Source: Dipteris shenzhenensis
Lineage: Eukaryota > Polypodiophyta > Polypodiopsida > Gleicheniales
Strand: one strand, 5' to 3'
Length of the DNA: 64,000 bases
NCBI GenBank assembly: GCA_047967505.1
Contig: CM106540.1
Part shown: positions 47,356 to 57,000 of the stretch, in pieces
Position numbering within the stretch: position 1 is the first letter of the stretch
How the letters are laid out: every line of letters begins with the position of its first letter
Program-made: the position numbers and the translations under genes
Notes under the pieces: generated by a model
Databases searched by the model: none
Seen by the model: the letters and a program-made list of their open reading frames with translations, nothing else
Told to the model about the DNA's origin: nothing

Positions 47356-47962
47356 CACTTGGCCCACATGTATCTATCACTGTACCTTATCCTATTGGCC
47401 ATGCCAATGAGGTTGCCATACTACTTAAACATTACTGCCATACCTCCATCCTCCAATGACTTCTAGGGCTTATACAAAAGCAACAGTATCGAGGGTGAGA
47501 TAACAGGTGGAGCCCTGATTGTATGGGAACCAGATTCAAGGACCTCTTGTGGGAGGATCTTAAAAATGCCATTATTCCTAAACTATGTTAGCAGTGTTTT
47601 CTTTGCAAAACCATAAGTTTTTCAACCAGTAGTCCAACTGCAACATAGAACTAAGACTTGAAAGAAAAAGGTGCAAAATAACACTTGACAAAGTTAAGGT
47701 TATGGCTAAGTTTCAATAGACTCCAATTCTTTGACAGAATGGAAAACAGAAACAGAAGCAACAGCAACAGAATCAAGACAAAACCCAACATTGGTAGTAA
47801 AAAAACATTTGAAGAACATACACAACAAAAGTGCACAGCTCACAATCTTACTCAAGCTTCTGCTGTGGGTGAACAGAGTGAAGGAAATAAAGCGATAGTA
47901 AAGTTTGGTAAAGAAATGACTCACAGCAATGGAGTATGCAACCAACAATGTTTCCAAACAGC
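47356..47962. other. Unit B-specific segment without unit A match
   Basis: About 610 bp present only in unit B; unit A passes directly from X to the palindrome-centre fragment. Gln/Asn-rich short frames occur, but nothing is recognisable. It may be the next part of X, lost in unit A, or a later insertion. Confidence 0.5.
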
Positions 47963-48205
47963 ATGAGCAAAGAGACGATGGAGGGAATAGATGTTAGGAT
48001 GGAGCTCAAGGAAGGTTACGAGGGTGGTAGCAGCAAGGGTAAGTAACATTATGAGGTTGGCAGAAAGAGTGGTTAGATATTAGAAGTTGGATGTGAGATA
48101 GCCCTATCATCTTCCGACACTTCTTTTTGCTAGTGTGATGGGATCATCAGTTGCATGGGTGGGATGTCGGTTATGTCTTTTTTGCTAGTGTGATGGGATC
48201 ATCAG
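47963..48205 (-). repeat. Displaced fragment of the palindrome centre, unit B
   Basis: Counterpart of 25,356-25,573. It contains an extra local duplication: tttttgctagtgtgatggga occurs at about 48,124 and again at about 48,178. Confidence 0.75.
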
Positions 48206-51200
48206 CGGTATGGACCTTTAATCACAGGGTCTGCATCCGGATATAAGTCGATGCAATGCTACATGAAATCAGCGGGCACCCCCTTCAGATCCTTGTAGGA
48301 CGAAGCAGAGACATCCACAAATTCTTTAAAAAGGTCGGTGACTACAGCTAGAAGATAGTCATGTTCCCAGACCCAAGTGGCTAACTTCAAATGCCTGGGT
48401 TGGTCCTCACTTCCAATGTTGAGATACCGCCAGTTCCGTGCCTCATCAACAAGGGCAATGCATTGGGATGTTGACGTACGTGGTTCACCCATTCTCATTC
48501 ATGTATGTGCTGGAGTATCTTCAAGGGGAAAGTCCCCCTCCACTTCTCTCAACCAAGATGGGGGGTTAGTAACTGGGGGGTTCTCGGGCATTGACTGAGA
48601 TGTAGAATTAGTAGATGTTGCAGATGCTGTATGCCTTCGATGCCTCGGTGACTGTTTCAGCATGCCCCGGTAAGGTAAGCCTTCCACCTCATAAGTGGTT
48701 TCTGAAAGGTCTTGAATTGAGGGGTCGTCGGCTTCTGATAAGAAAAGGTCAAGCAAAGTGAGATCGGCCATGTCCTCACCTCTGTATCCGGTATGCACCC
48801 TGGGTCCCCCCAAGACGTCAAGCTGTTGGTGGTGATTCCCCTCAAGTTCAGCAATGTCTATGTCACTTTCTTCTAAATCACTATCACCATCAGTCTTGTC
48901 TTCATTAGTGTTACTGTCTTCTGTATGACCATCATTGCACTAAGCAGTACCATGGTTGTACACCGTAGTACCATGGTTGTATACCGTAGTACCATGGTTG
49001 TACACCGTAGTACCATGATTGTACTCTGGAGTATTTATGGTGGGTTGTGCAGTACCAGCCTCGTCTACAGTAGATCCTTCATTGTATCCTATAGTATTGT
49101 CAGCATCATTTTGACCAATGTCCTCCATGTTGGCCACTGGACGATCCTCAATGTTTACTGGAGTACCATCATTGTCCTCAGTACGATCAGTGGTATCTTG
49201 GTCACCACCCCTGGGCCACAGTCCCCACAGGCCCAATGCGTCTCTTCGGCTCTGGCTTTGTTCTTCAAAATCCTCCTCTCCTAGTTCTATTGGTATGTGC
49301 CTTGCCTGTCCTCTGACCATATCTATTTCGAGGGATGTGGATCTCAAGGGAAATCGAACTTCATTAGTTGACCAATCCTGAATGGCCTTTGAAGACCGCA
49401 ACCATTGCCTACCAAGAAGTAGAGAGTAAAATTGTTCATTTTCGGTCATATCAAGGACAACAAAATTGGAGAAAAAAGTTACTCCGTCAATCTTCATGTG
49501 AACACCTTTGACTGCACCCATTGGTTTTACCCTGCATTGATCAGCCATGCGTACCTGAAAGTGAACATCACTTGTCAACTTCAACCCTAGTTTTTGGAGT
49601 ATACCTTTCGGCATAATGTTCACAGCCACCCCACCATCAAGGAAGACGTCCTTCAGCTCCACTCCATGGATGTCTACAGTGAGCTTGGGACTTTGTTCAC
49701 AAGTGAGGGCACCGTAGGCAGAGAAGTGGTCCGGTCTAGACCCATGCTGAGCCGGTAATGTCTCTGGTGTTGGCTCACTCGGAGTAGATCCCTTGTGTCG
49801 ACCTCCTCGAAGGTGATTAAGAAATGTAATAGTCTGATGCTTGATTTGGGGGGACAATAGACAAAGTTGTCGTAGAGTGAGGTTGGGTTTGAAACTCATA
49901 AGATCTTCAAATAGGGAGTAGTGGTGGACACTAGCATTAACCTTCTGCAACCTCATCCTCCTAGGCTCTGGCGGAGGGTCGAAGCTTACACGAGAATGTG
50001 GATGTAGGTCTGAACTGTGAGTCATTGTCTCCCGTGGTTTCTCTTCCATCACTCCTTTCCCTTTTTCCTGGGCAGGACTAGGTCTTGTCCCCATAGCCCC
50101 TTCTCTGTTGAGTGCTGTTGGGGACAAAGTCGGAGGACCTACTCGTGCCTCATTATCCCAGTGCTGTCCGAGGGTTGCCACTTCTGTTGCAAACCTCACA
50201 GTTCTGAACTTGCGGGATGGAAACTGAGGTGTGCTACCTTCATCTTCAGAACTTGTTTGAAGATCTCTCGTGACACCCTTTACCACCTCCTGATACCTCA
50301 AAGGCATAGAGTGATCACCCGAGGATGAGGCACTTCCAGAGTTAGTGGTTGACCTTAATGGCTGTGTGCCCTTCGAGTTTGTTTCTGAATCACTATCAGA
50401 AGCCAGCATGGGTGGTCTATTCCTCGGCGTACTGTGTACCTTGGAGGGGGAGAATGACCTCGGTGGGGGAATACTTGTCGAACTGATTGGTGCTAAGGTC
50501 TCCGGTGCTAACTCTGAGTCGCCCTTACATTTGTCACCTTTTGTATGTGACCGTGTCACAGCGCCCAACACTGCGCCAATCAAATGGAGACTGTTGCCCT
50601 CCCTCGCCACTACTACATCAACCATATTCACTTGGGATGCGGGTTCCACTCTTCCGTTGGGACAATCTCTGGTGTAGTGGTCGTTTGTGTTGCACTGTGT
50701 ACAAGAGGGTCCCCCGAACGGCTATGTACAATCATCTTGGTAGTGGCCGTACAAGCCACATCTGTAACACATGATGGGCCTTCTAAAGTTTGTACCTCTG
50801 CCTGCACCTCCACGTCCACCTCGGAAACCACCCCTTCGACCGCGTTGATAAGAGGGTCCATAGCCACCTCCTAACATAGGTGGTTGGTACGGTGAATAGT
50901 AAGGCTAAGGATAGAAATAAGGGGAACCAATTGAATTGGAGGCAAGAGCTTGGAGCAAAGGGGGAGTCGGAAGCAATGGAGGCGGCATGACAGGAGGAGG
51001 AGGTGGCTCATATGCTTGTGCAAGAGGGGGAGTAGGAGATACTTCGGCTGGGCCAAAAGTTATGGGTACCGTTCTGTTGACTGCAGCAACTACAGGTTCC
51101 CCCGAGGTATACTCTGGAAGAAGCTTCCTTAATCCTTTTAGGTACCTACACTCAGAGGCATCATGTCCATGGATCTCACAAAATGTACAAAATGAGGTAG

Positions 51201-51754
51201 AAGTAGGTACCTTTCGCTTGGAGGGGCATTCCCAGTAACCATGGTTAGAACCCTTGCATTCTGTGCACCAAAGGCCACTTCGAATTTAGGCCTCAAAGGA
51301 CGATTGGCCATCCACCTTTATTCTATCTTTCAGGCCTTCTTTGATTTCTTCTAACTCCTTCTTGAGTTGCTACCATGCGGATGATCCCTCTGGGAGTTGG
51401 GTAGTCATAGTCGTTGATGAGGCAAAGTTTAGCTGTGACCGTTCCATCTTGACAGCTTCTTTTAGGAAGTCTTGAAGTGAGGCATGTTCAGGGAGTTTAT
51501 CAACCAACCTTATAGCAATAGTAGGGGGTACTGCTTTCAAAAACCATCCCTTCATGATAGCATCATTAGGTGGCACAGGCATCTTTGCCGCCAAGACCCT
51601 CATCCTTGTCTACATCTCATGAATGCTTTCTCCAGGCTTCATGGTGTCAGTGGATAACTCTTGGACAATCATGTGTTCGAATTTTTTCAACTTAAAAGTG
51701 CGTAAGCATTCCTCCCTTAGGTCTGTCCACGTCGAGAAGTGGTCTGGAGGAAAT
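48206..51754 (-). pseudogene. Family Y gag, protease and RT start, unit B
   Basis: One minus-strand frame can be followed for about 3.5 kb. Gag capsid end (HFSTWTDLREECLRTF.., 51,370-51,745), four C-x2-C-x4-H-x4-C knuckles (first cysteines near 51,267, 51,191, 50,770 and 50,706), an Arg/Gly-rich stretch before the third knuckle, then a 569-codon open part (48,940-50,649) with the protease (FLDGGVAVNIMPKG near 49,637, LLLGRQWLR), a Thr/Asn/Asp linker ending in YNHGTTV repeats, and FVDVSASSYKDLKGV before RT. Nonsense codons interrupt it at 51,610, 51,370, 51,286, 50,905, 50,722, 48,940 and 48,259, plus a TGA near 48,497. The gag N-terminus is cut off by chromovirus C. DGG and several knuckles suggest a Tat/Athila-like lineage. 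Confidence 0.8.
48950..49025 (-). repeat. 21-bp minisatellite coding YNHGTTV in Y
   Basis: Four near-identical 21-bp units (gtaccatggttgtacaccgta on the plus strand) at the end of the Y linker. Unit A has only about two units at 26,320-26,350. Confidence 0.85.
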
Positions 51755-51779
51755 TGATTTTATTTTAATGGTCAAAGGA

Positions 51780-51997
51780 TTGACTACGGTCAAAGATACT
51801 TGACTCCAGTCAAGTAAACTTGACTGCGGTCAGAGAGTGTTGACTTCGGTCAACAAGACTTGGCATGCGCCAAGAGGGTTAACCCCGGTTAACCAAGATG
51901 TGCCAACTTCGGTTGGAGAGACTTGGCTATAATTAAGGCGCCTTGACCCTTGGTCAAAGCTCTTTAATTATAATCAAGAGTGTTGACCCCGGTCAAC
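51780..51997 (+). repeat. Array of short inverted repeats at a 20-bp period
   Basis: Dyad centres fall at about 51,786, 51,806, 51,826, 51,846, 51,866, 51,885, 51,909, (51,930), 51,950, (51,970) and 51,989; those in brackets are weak. Arms include TTGAC/GTCAA, CTTGACT/AGTCAAG, GTTGAC/GTCAAC, CTTGGC/GCCAAG, GGTTAAC/GTTAACC and CCAAC/GTTGG. Most loops are four bases: TACG, TGCG, TTCG, ATGC, CCCG, TTCG and CCCG. Confidence 0.85.
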
Positions 51998-52005
51998 CAG
52001 AGAAA

Positions 52006-52039
52006 ATATATATATATTCATTTGTATATATATATATAT
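52006..52039 (+). promoter_or_regulatory. TATA region of the presumed LTR
   Basis: Two TATATATA runs separated by ttcatttg, placed after the dyad array and about 400 bp before the poly(A) signal. This is the likely core promoter for the element's genomic RNA. Confidence 0.5.
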
Positions 52040-52436
52040 TTGTTTAGATGCGCACATGTGTTCAGTGGGGACGCCCACCGTGACTAGGATTAGTCCACAG
52101 TGTGTTATTTGCATGCAAAGCGCTAACAATTAATGGGTACCATGGCGGTGCGCTTTAATTAATTGTTGCAGGTACTAGGAAGGATTATTTCTCCTAAGCG
52201 AAATGGGAGCCTGACAAGCATCTAGGAGGCGGTTCGTGTGACCGAGAGCTTTGAAGACTCCAGAATGGCCCTTAGTGGCTTGTAATAGGATTTAGTCTAG
52301 ATTTTAGACAAGTGGCACGTTGCCAATTTGAATGGAGCTTGAAGCTCTTGTAAAAGAAGGGATTTTTCACGTTTTGTAATGGAGAGATTTACGAGACAGC
52401 TCTAAGCTGAACTTCTGTAACAGCTTTTCTGGAATG

Positions 52437-52442
52437 AATAAA
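52437..52442 (+). terminator. AATAAA poly(A) signal of the presumed LTR
   Basis: Single AATAAA about 170 bp before the PBS, in the position expected for the R region of an LTR. Confidence 0.45.
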
Positions 52443-52614
52443 GACCTTCGGGGGGGTCCAGCCCGACGATTTGTCCTGGGCCCTAGTGTATCTTCAGAGA
52501 GAGGGAGTGAGGGAGAGCTTTTGAGAGTAAAGTTCCGTCGTTGAAGTGAAGCCATAGCTGTTTTTCACCGGTCAGTCCGGTTATAGTTGTCTTTCAGAAC
52601 CAGTCTGGTTTTAT

Positions 52615-52626
52615 TGGTATCAGAGC
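52615..52626 (+). other. Primer-binding site, initiator tRNA-Met type
   Basis: TGGTATCAGAGC, the word complementary to the 3' end of plant initiator tRNA-Met and common in plant LTR elements. It follows the presumed LTR and sits about 1.47 kb before the gag ATG. It would prime minus-strand DNA synthesis. Confidence 0.85.
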
Positions 52627-53176
52627 CGGATTCATCTTTTTCCTTGGAGATGACGGTCTTGAGCGTAAAGTATTCGTCAGGTGCTGAGAGGATACACGGA
52701 CGTCTGATAGTATGGCGGAATACGGTTTTGACAAAATAATGTTGTGCCGTACAAGTGTGGTGAGTCGGTCTGTATATGTAGGTGTTCATGCAAGTAGCGC
52801 ACCTGCGTAGACCCTGCCAAGCAGGCTAGCCCCAAAACCATCTCTCTCCGTGATTCCGTGGCACAGAATTCACCCGACGTGCAGCGTTGATGCCACGCTA
52901 CAGCTATGCCTTTAAAGGCTACTCTTCGCAGACGGCACAACCAACAAATGCTATCAGAAAGGTGCTGATGAAGCGTAGACGGACGAAGCTGCATCTGCTT
53001 GAAACGACTTTCTTTTATTCCGTGCAGTGGGCGCTTCGAGAACCATAGAGCAGACCACCAGCCTGTGAACGCAACGGCGCGTGCTGTGGTATAGAGTTTT
53101 GTCGCCCGTTTCCATCCAAGGTTCAACCTTAGGGTGACATGGCTTCCGTGACATGGCAGACACGTGTACTGCGCTG

Positions 53177-53504
53177 ACGTGGCGCCTAGCCAGGTAGCAG
53201 ATGACGTGGCCAGGGTGCCACCTAGGCAGACACGAGGCACACAGGTGACGTGGCGTCCGTACGTGCAGGCGCTGACGTGGCGGATGGAGGGATGGGGTTG
53301 ATGATGTGGCACTGACACGTGGCAGATAGCTCAGCAGCTGACGTGGCAGTACACGTGGCAGACCGTGCAATTGCTGACGTGGCGCCTAGCCAGGTAGCAG
53401 ATGATGTGGCAGGTCAGCAGATGACGTGGTGCACACACGTGTGGTGCCGACGTGGCAGTACATGTGGCAGCCAGCTCAGATGCTGACATAGCACTAACAC
53501 GTGG
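53177..53504 (+). promoter_or_regulatory. Cluster of ACGTGG (G-box/ABRE-like) words in the leader
   Basis: Eleven exact ACGTGG words in about 330 bp, all on the plus strand: 53,177, 53,204, 53,248, 53,275, 53,317, 53,341, 53,353, 53,377, 53,424, 53,450 and 53,499. Most lie in a tgacgtggc context. The 20-mer cgcctagccaggtagcagat occurs at 53,183 and 53,383, exactly 200 bp apart. Such words bind plant bZIP/bHLH factors; function here is inferred. Confidence 0.7.
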
Positions 53505-53558
53505 CAGACAGGTGGCTAAACCGTGGTTAGTGTAACTCTGGTTAGCTGGACTTTGATC

Positions 53559-53690
53559 AGAGGTCCAGTTAGCTGGCCCAACCAAACCAGACCAGAGCAG
53601 AACCAGTCTGGTCAGTTTGACCAGACAGTAACTATCCAGTCACAGACTAACCAGACCAGAACCAGTCAGTCTGGTTAGAGTAACCAGTAG
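53559..53690 (+). repeat. Second cluster of short inverted repeats, leader
   Basis: Several hairpin-forming words built on CCAG/CTGG: TCTGGTCA-gtt-TGACCAGA (53,607-53,625), AACCAG-tcagt-CTGGTT (53,660-53,676) and GGTTA-gag-TAACC (53,673-53,685). Related words occur close to the PBS (ACCGG-tcagt-CCGGT near 52,568; AACCA-gtc-TGGTT near 52,599). Confidence 0.65.
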
Positions 53691-53715
53691 TTACCCATCT
53701 GGTCACTGTTCACCA

Positions 53716-53733
53716 AAAAAAAAAAAAAAAAAG
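53716..53733 (+). other. A18 run in the leader
   Basis: Uninterrupted adenines about 360 bp upstream of the gag ATG. It may be a slippage product. Confidence 0.7.
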
Positions 53734-54091
53734 ACAGTTGCAGAGACTGTTTCTGCTAGCAATTTTCACCTGCATGTCAGATCTCTACTGTCAGAAAACA
53801 GCAGAAAAACAGAGGAATCAGAGATTTGCAGAAAAAGAGTATGCATGCCTTTGAGCAGTAAAAAGAGGGAAAAACAGATGCCTTTTGAAGCCATCTGCAG
53901 CAGCCAGAAAAGGGCAATATAGTTGTTGATGCTTTGGCCACTGTGTGGGTATATGCCTTGAACTGACAGCCAGTACTGGCATAGATTGTAAATGCAAAAC
54001 ACCTCTTGTTGAGGTACTTTTTCTGTTGAAAAAGCAAAAGTAGAGTGCATCAGTTACCCGCACTGTGTGAGAAATCTGCAGATCTCAGAAT

Positions 54092-57000
54092 ATGGATCAA
54101 TCACCTATCCAGTGGGATTCACAAGATAGGGATGTACATCCAGGACAGAGAAATGTGCCGCAAACTCAACAAGAATTTGAACAGATGGTACGCACTCGTA
54201 TACAAGAGCTGGAAAATCTCAAAAGGGATCCCAGGGCTCAGTATTTGTTTCCAGCAGAAGCTATGCCTAATCCAGTGTATGATGTGCCAATGCCAGAGGC
54301 ACACTCTCGTGTACAGTCTGAGAGAGAGAGATCTCATAGATCTCATAGGAGACGGTCCCATAGTAAAAAGAGATCGAGGCATCATCACCGATCTCCTAGT
54401 CCATCACCGTCTACCTCGAGTTCGACTTCTGTGTCTTCTTCTTCCTTATCAGATAAACCATCCAGGAAAAGAAGGAAACACGAGAAGTCTAGGAAGAGAA
54501 AGTCTTCCAAAGCGACCAGGGAATTTAAAGAGGGAGGAAAATCTGTCAAGTTTATGACCTACAATGGACAGTATGGTCATACAGACAAAGCATTGCAGTT
54601 TATTAGACAGTTTGATGCTGCATTCGGTACAGAAAAATTTTCAGAATCCTCCAAATTAAGAATGGTCAGTTTACACTTGACAGCAACGGCTAGTGCATGG
54701 TGGAGTGCACTGACCACAGATGGGTCAGCCCCAAGGAAGTGGAAGGGCTTCAAGAAAGCCTTCTACCAGCAGTTCATGCCTAAACAGTTTAGAGACCATG
54801 TTCTTCAAGATTGGGACAGCTTGCACATGGATGCAGGAGATACAGTGGATGGGTACAACCAAAAGTTCTGGGATGCTTATTTGCAGGTTGCACCGTTCAA
54901 AAAGATCTCCAAAGGCACCCAGATGAGGAAGTACAGAGTAGGTCTCACTCCAAGAATTCAGGCAGTAGTGAATGCTTTGGGGGCAAAGAATATTCAAGAT
55001 CTTATGCATTCAGCTTCAGTAGCGAGTCTTATGCCGCTACAAGATCCATCTACAGTGCCATCCTTGCATGCAGGACGTGCTGATAAAAAGAAAACTGATT
55101 TTACAAAATCAAAAAAGAAAGAGTACCCCAAGGCTGAAAAGAAAGGGTTTCAGCCTCAGAAGCTGAGGGATACTCAGTTTTCAAAGACTTATAAGGGCAA
55201 ATCTCTATTCACCCTTGAACAGATAGCGGAATTCCGTAGAGATGGGAAATGCTTCAGGTGCGGTAAAGAGGGGCATGTGGCTGCCCAGTGCCCAGAAAAG
55301 CCTTCAACATCGAAGGGAAAAGAGGCAGAGAAGCCACGAGGACCGCAAAAGCCAATGGCAGGGGGTATTCCTGATATACTGGGTCATGCTTTGAACCCAG
55401 AAGAACGAGAATTGCTGCTATCATGGGGCAAAGTTAGAGACCAGCAAGCGCTAATTTTATTTGATCCAGGGGCTACTGATAATTTTATATCAAAGGATCT
55501 AGCCCTGAGGCTGGGAATAAAGACGGAAGAGTTAGGCAGGGCTTTGGATGCCGATCAAATGTTTTGTGGGAATCCTGTGCCAGTTACTCCCTTGATAGGG
55601 AAGCTCCGTCTTCATGTTCAGAGTTATGTGGATCAGGAAGACTTCTTCATTTCTCCACTGAAACACTATGATGTAGTTTTGGGGATGCCTTGGTTTCACC
55701 GCAAGGCAGTGAAGTTGACTCTTCCTGAAAGAGTGCTGGAGTTTGTGCATAGGGGGAAAAATCAGCGTTTAATTGCCAGGAATAAAGGGGACACTATCCC
55801 CATTGTATCTGATGTTTCATGCGGTAAAGCAATAAAGTCTGCAATTTCTGCGTACATGGTTTTTGTAAAAGAAAAAGAGAATGATATGCATGCTGAAATG
55901 AATGATGCAGACAAAGATAAGTTTCAGTTTCTGGTAAACTTTAAAGATTGTTTTTCTGACTTTTTGCCAGGGGAGTTACCCCAAGAGAGACCTGAAGATC
56001 ATCAGATAGAGTTAATGCCTGGTAGTGAGCCACCAAATAGACCCCCTTATAGAGTCAGTGCGACTCAGAGAGAGGAGATTATGGCTCAGGTACAGGACTT
56101 GCTGTCCAAAGGGTTGATTCAGCCCAGCTCGTCTCCTTTTTGTTCCCCTGTACTGTTAGTACAGAAGAAAGATGGTTCATTCCGTATGTGCGTCGATTAT
56201 CGCGCACTGAACAAAATGACCATCAAGAATAGATTCCCTATTCCGCGTATTGATGATGTCCTGGATCAGTTAAATGGAGCTTCAGTTTTCAGCAGGATAG
56301 ACTTAAAGAGTGGCTACCACCAAGTGAGGATACAGCCTCAGGATGTGCATAAGACAGCATTCCGCACAACATTCGGGTTGTATGAATACTTAGTGATGCC
56401 TTTTGGGTTGACAAATGCTCCAGCCGCATTCAATAGAATGATGGATCGCATCTTCCGGAAGTACAGGCATTTTACGGGTACTTTCTTTGATGATATCTTA
56501 GTTTTTTCTAAGACAGAGGAAGACCACAGAGAACATCTTGCTATAGTGTTTCAAGAGCTGAGAAATCATCAGCTCTATGCAAACAGCAAGAAAAGTGAAT
56601 TCTTCCTGGAAGAAATCCACTATCTGGGGCATATAATATCCAAGAATGGGATACAAATGGATCCAGCGAAGATCCGTGCCATTCAGGAATGGCCAGAGCT
56701 GAAAACTGTGCATGAAGTTCGAAGCTTTTTAGGCTTGTGTTCTTACTACAGAAGGTTTATCAGACATTTTGCTGATATCGCAGCTCCATTACATGACCTC
56801 ACTAAGAAAAATGCAGCCTTCACATGGGGATTATCACATAAGAAAGCATTCAATACACTCAAGGAAAAGTTGACTACAGAGCCTATTCTGGTAGTTCCGG
56901 ATCTTTATCAGTCTTTTGATGTGGATTGCGATGCTTGTGGAGAATGTGTTGGGGCTGCATTGCATCAGAATGGTCATGTAGTAGCCTATGAAAGCAGGCG

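Larger units (their letters stand above)
51755..52614 (+). repeat. Presumed 5' LTR of chromovirus C
   Basis: Starts at TGATTTTATTTT, where Y gag coding is interrupted. It contains the period-20 dyad array (51,780-51,997), a TA-repeat with TATA boxes (52,006-52,039), AATAAA (52,437-52,442) and ends just before the PBS; the final CA is not obvious. The order U3, TATA, poly(A) signal, PBS fits an LTR of about 860 bp. No second LTR is available for comparison. Confidence 0.65.

Noticed and set aside
48925-49284. 119-codon plus-strand frame rich in STMVV repeats
   Set aside because: Complementary reading of the YNHGTTV minisatellite of Y.
53331-53585. Minus-strand frames across the ACGTGG cluster
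   Set aside because: Low-complexity translation of the repeated cacgt words; no protein-like pattern.
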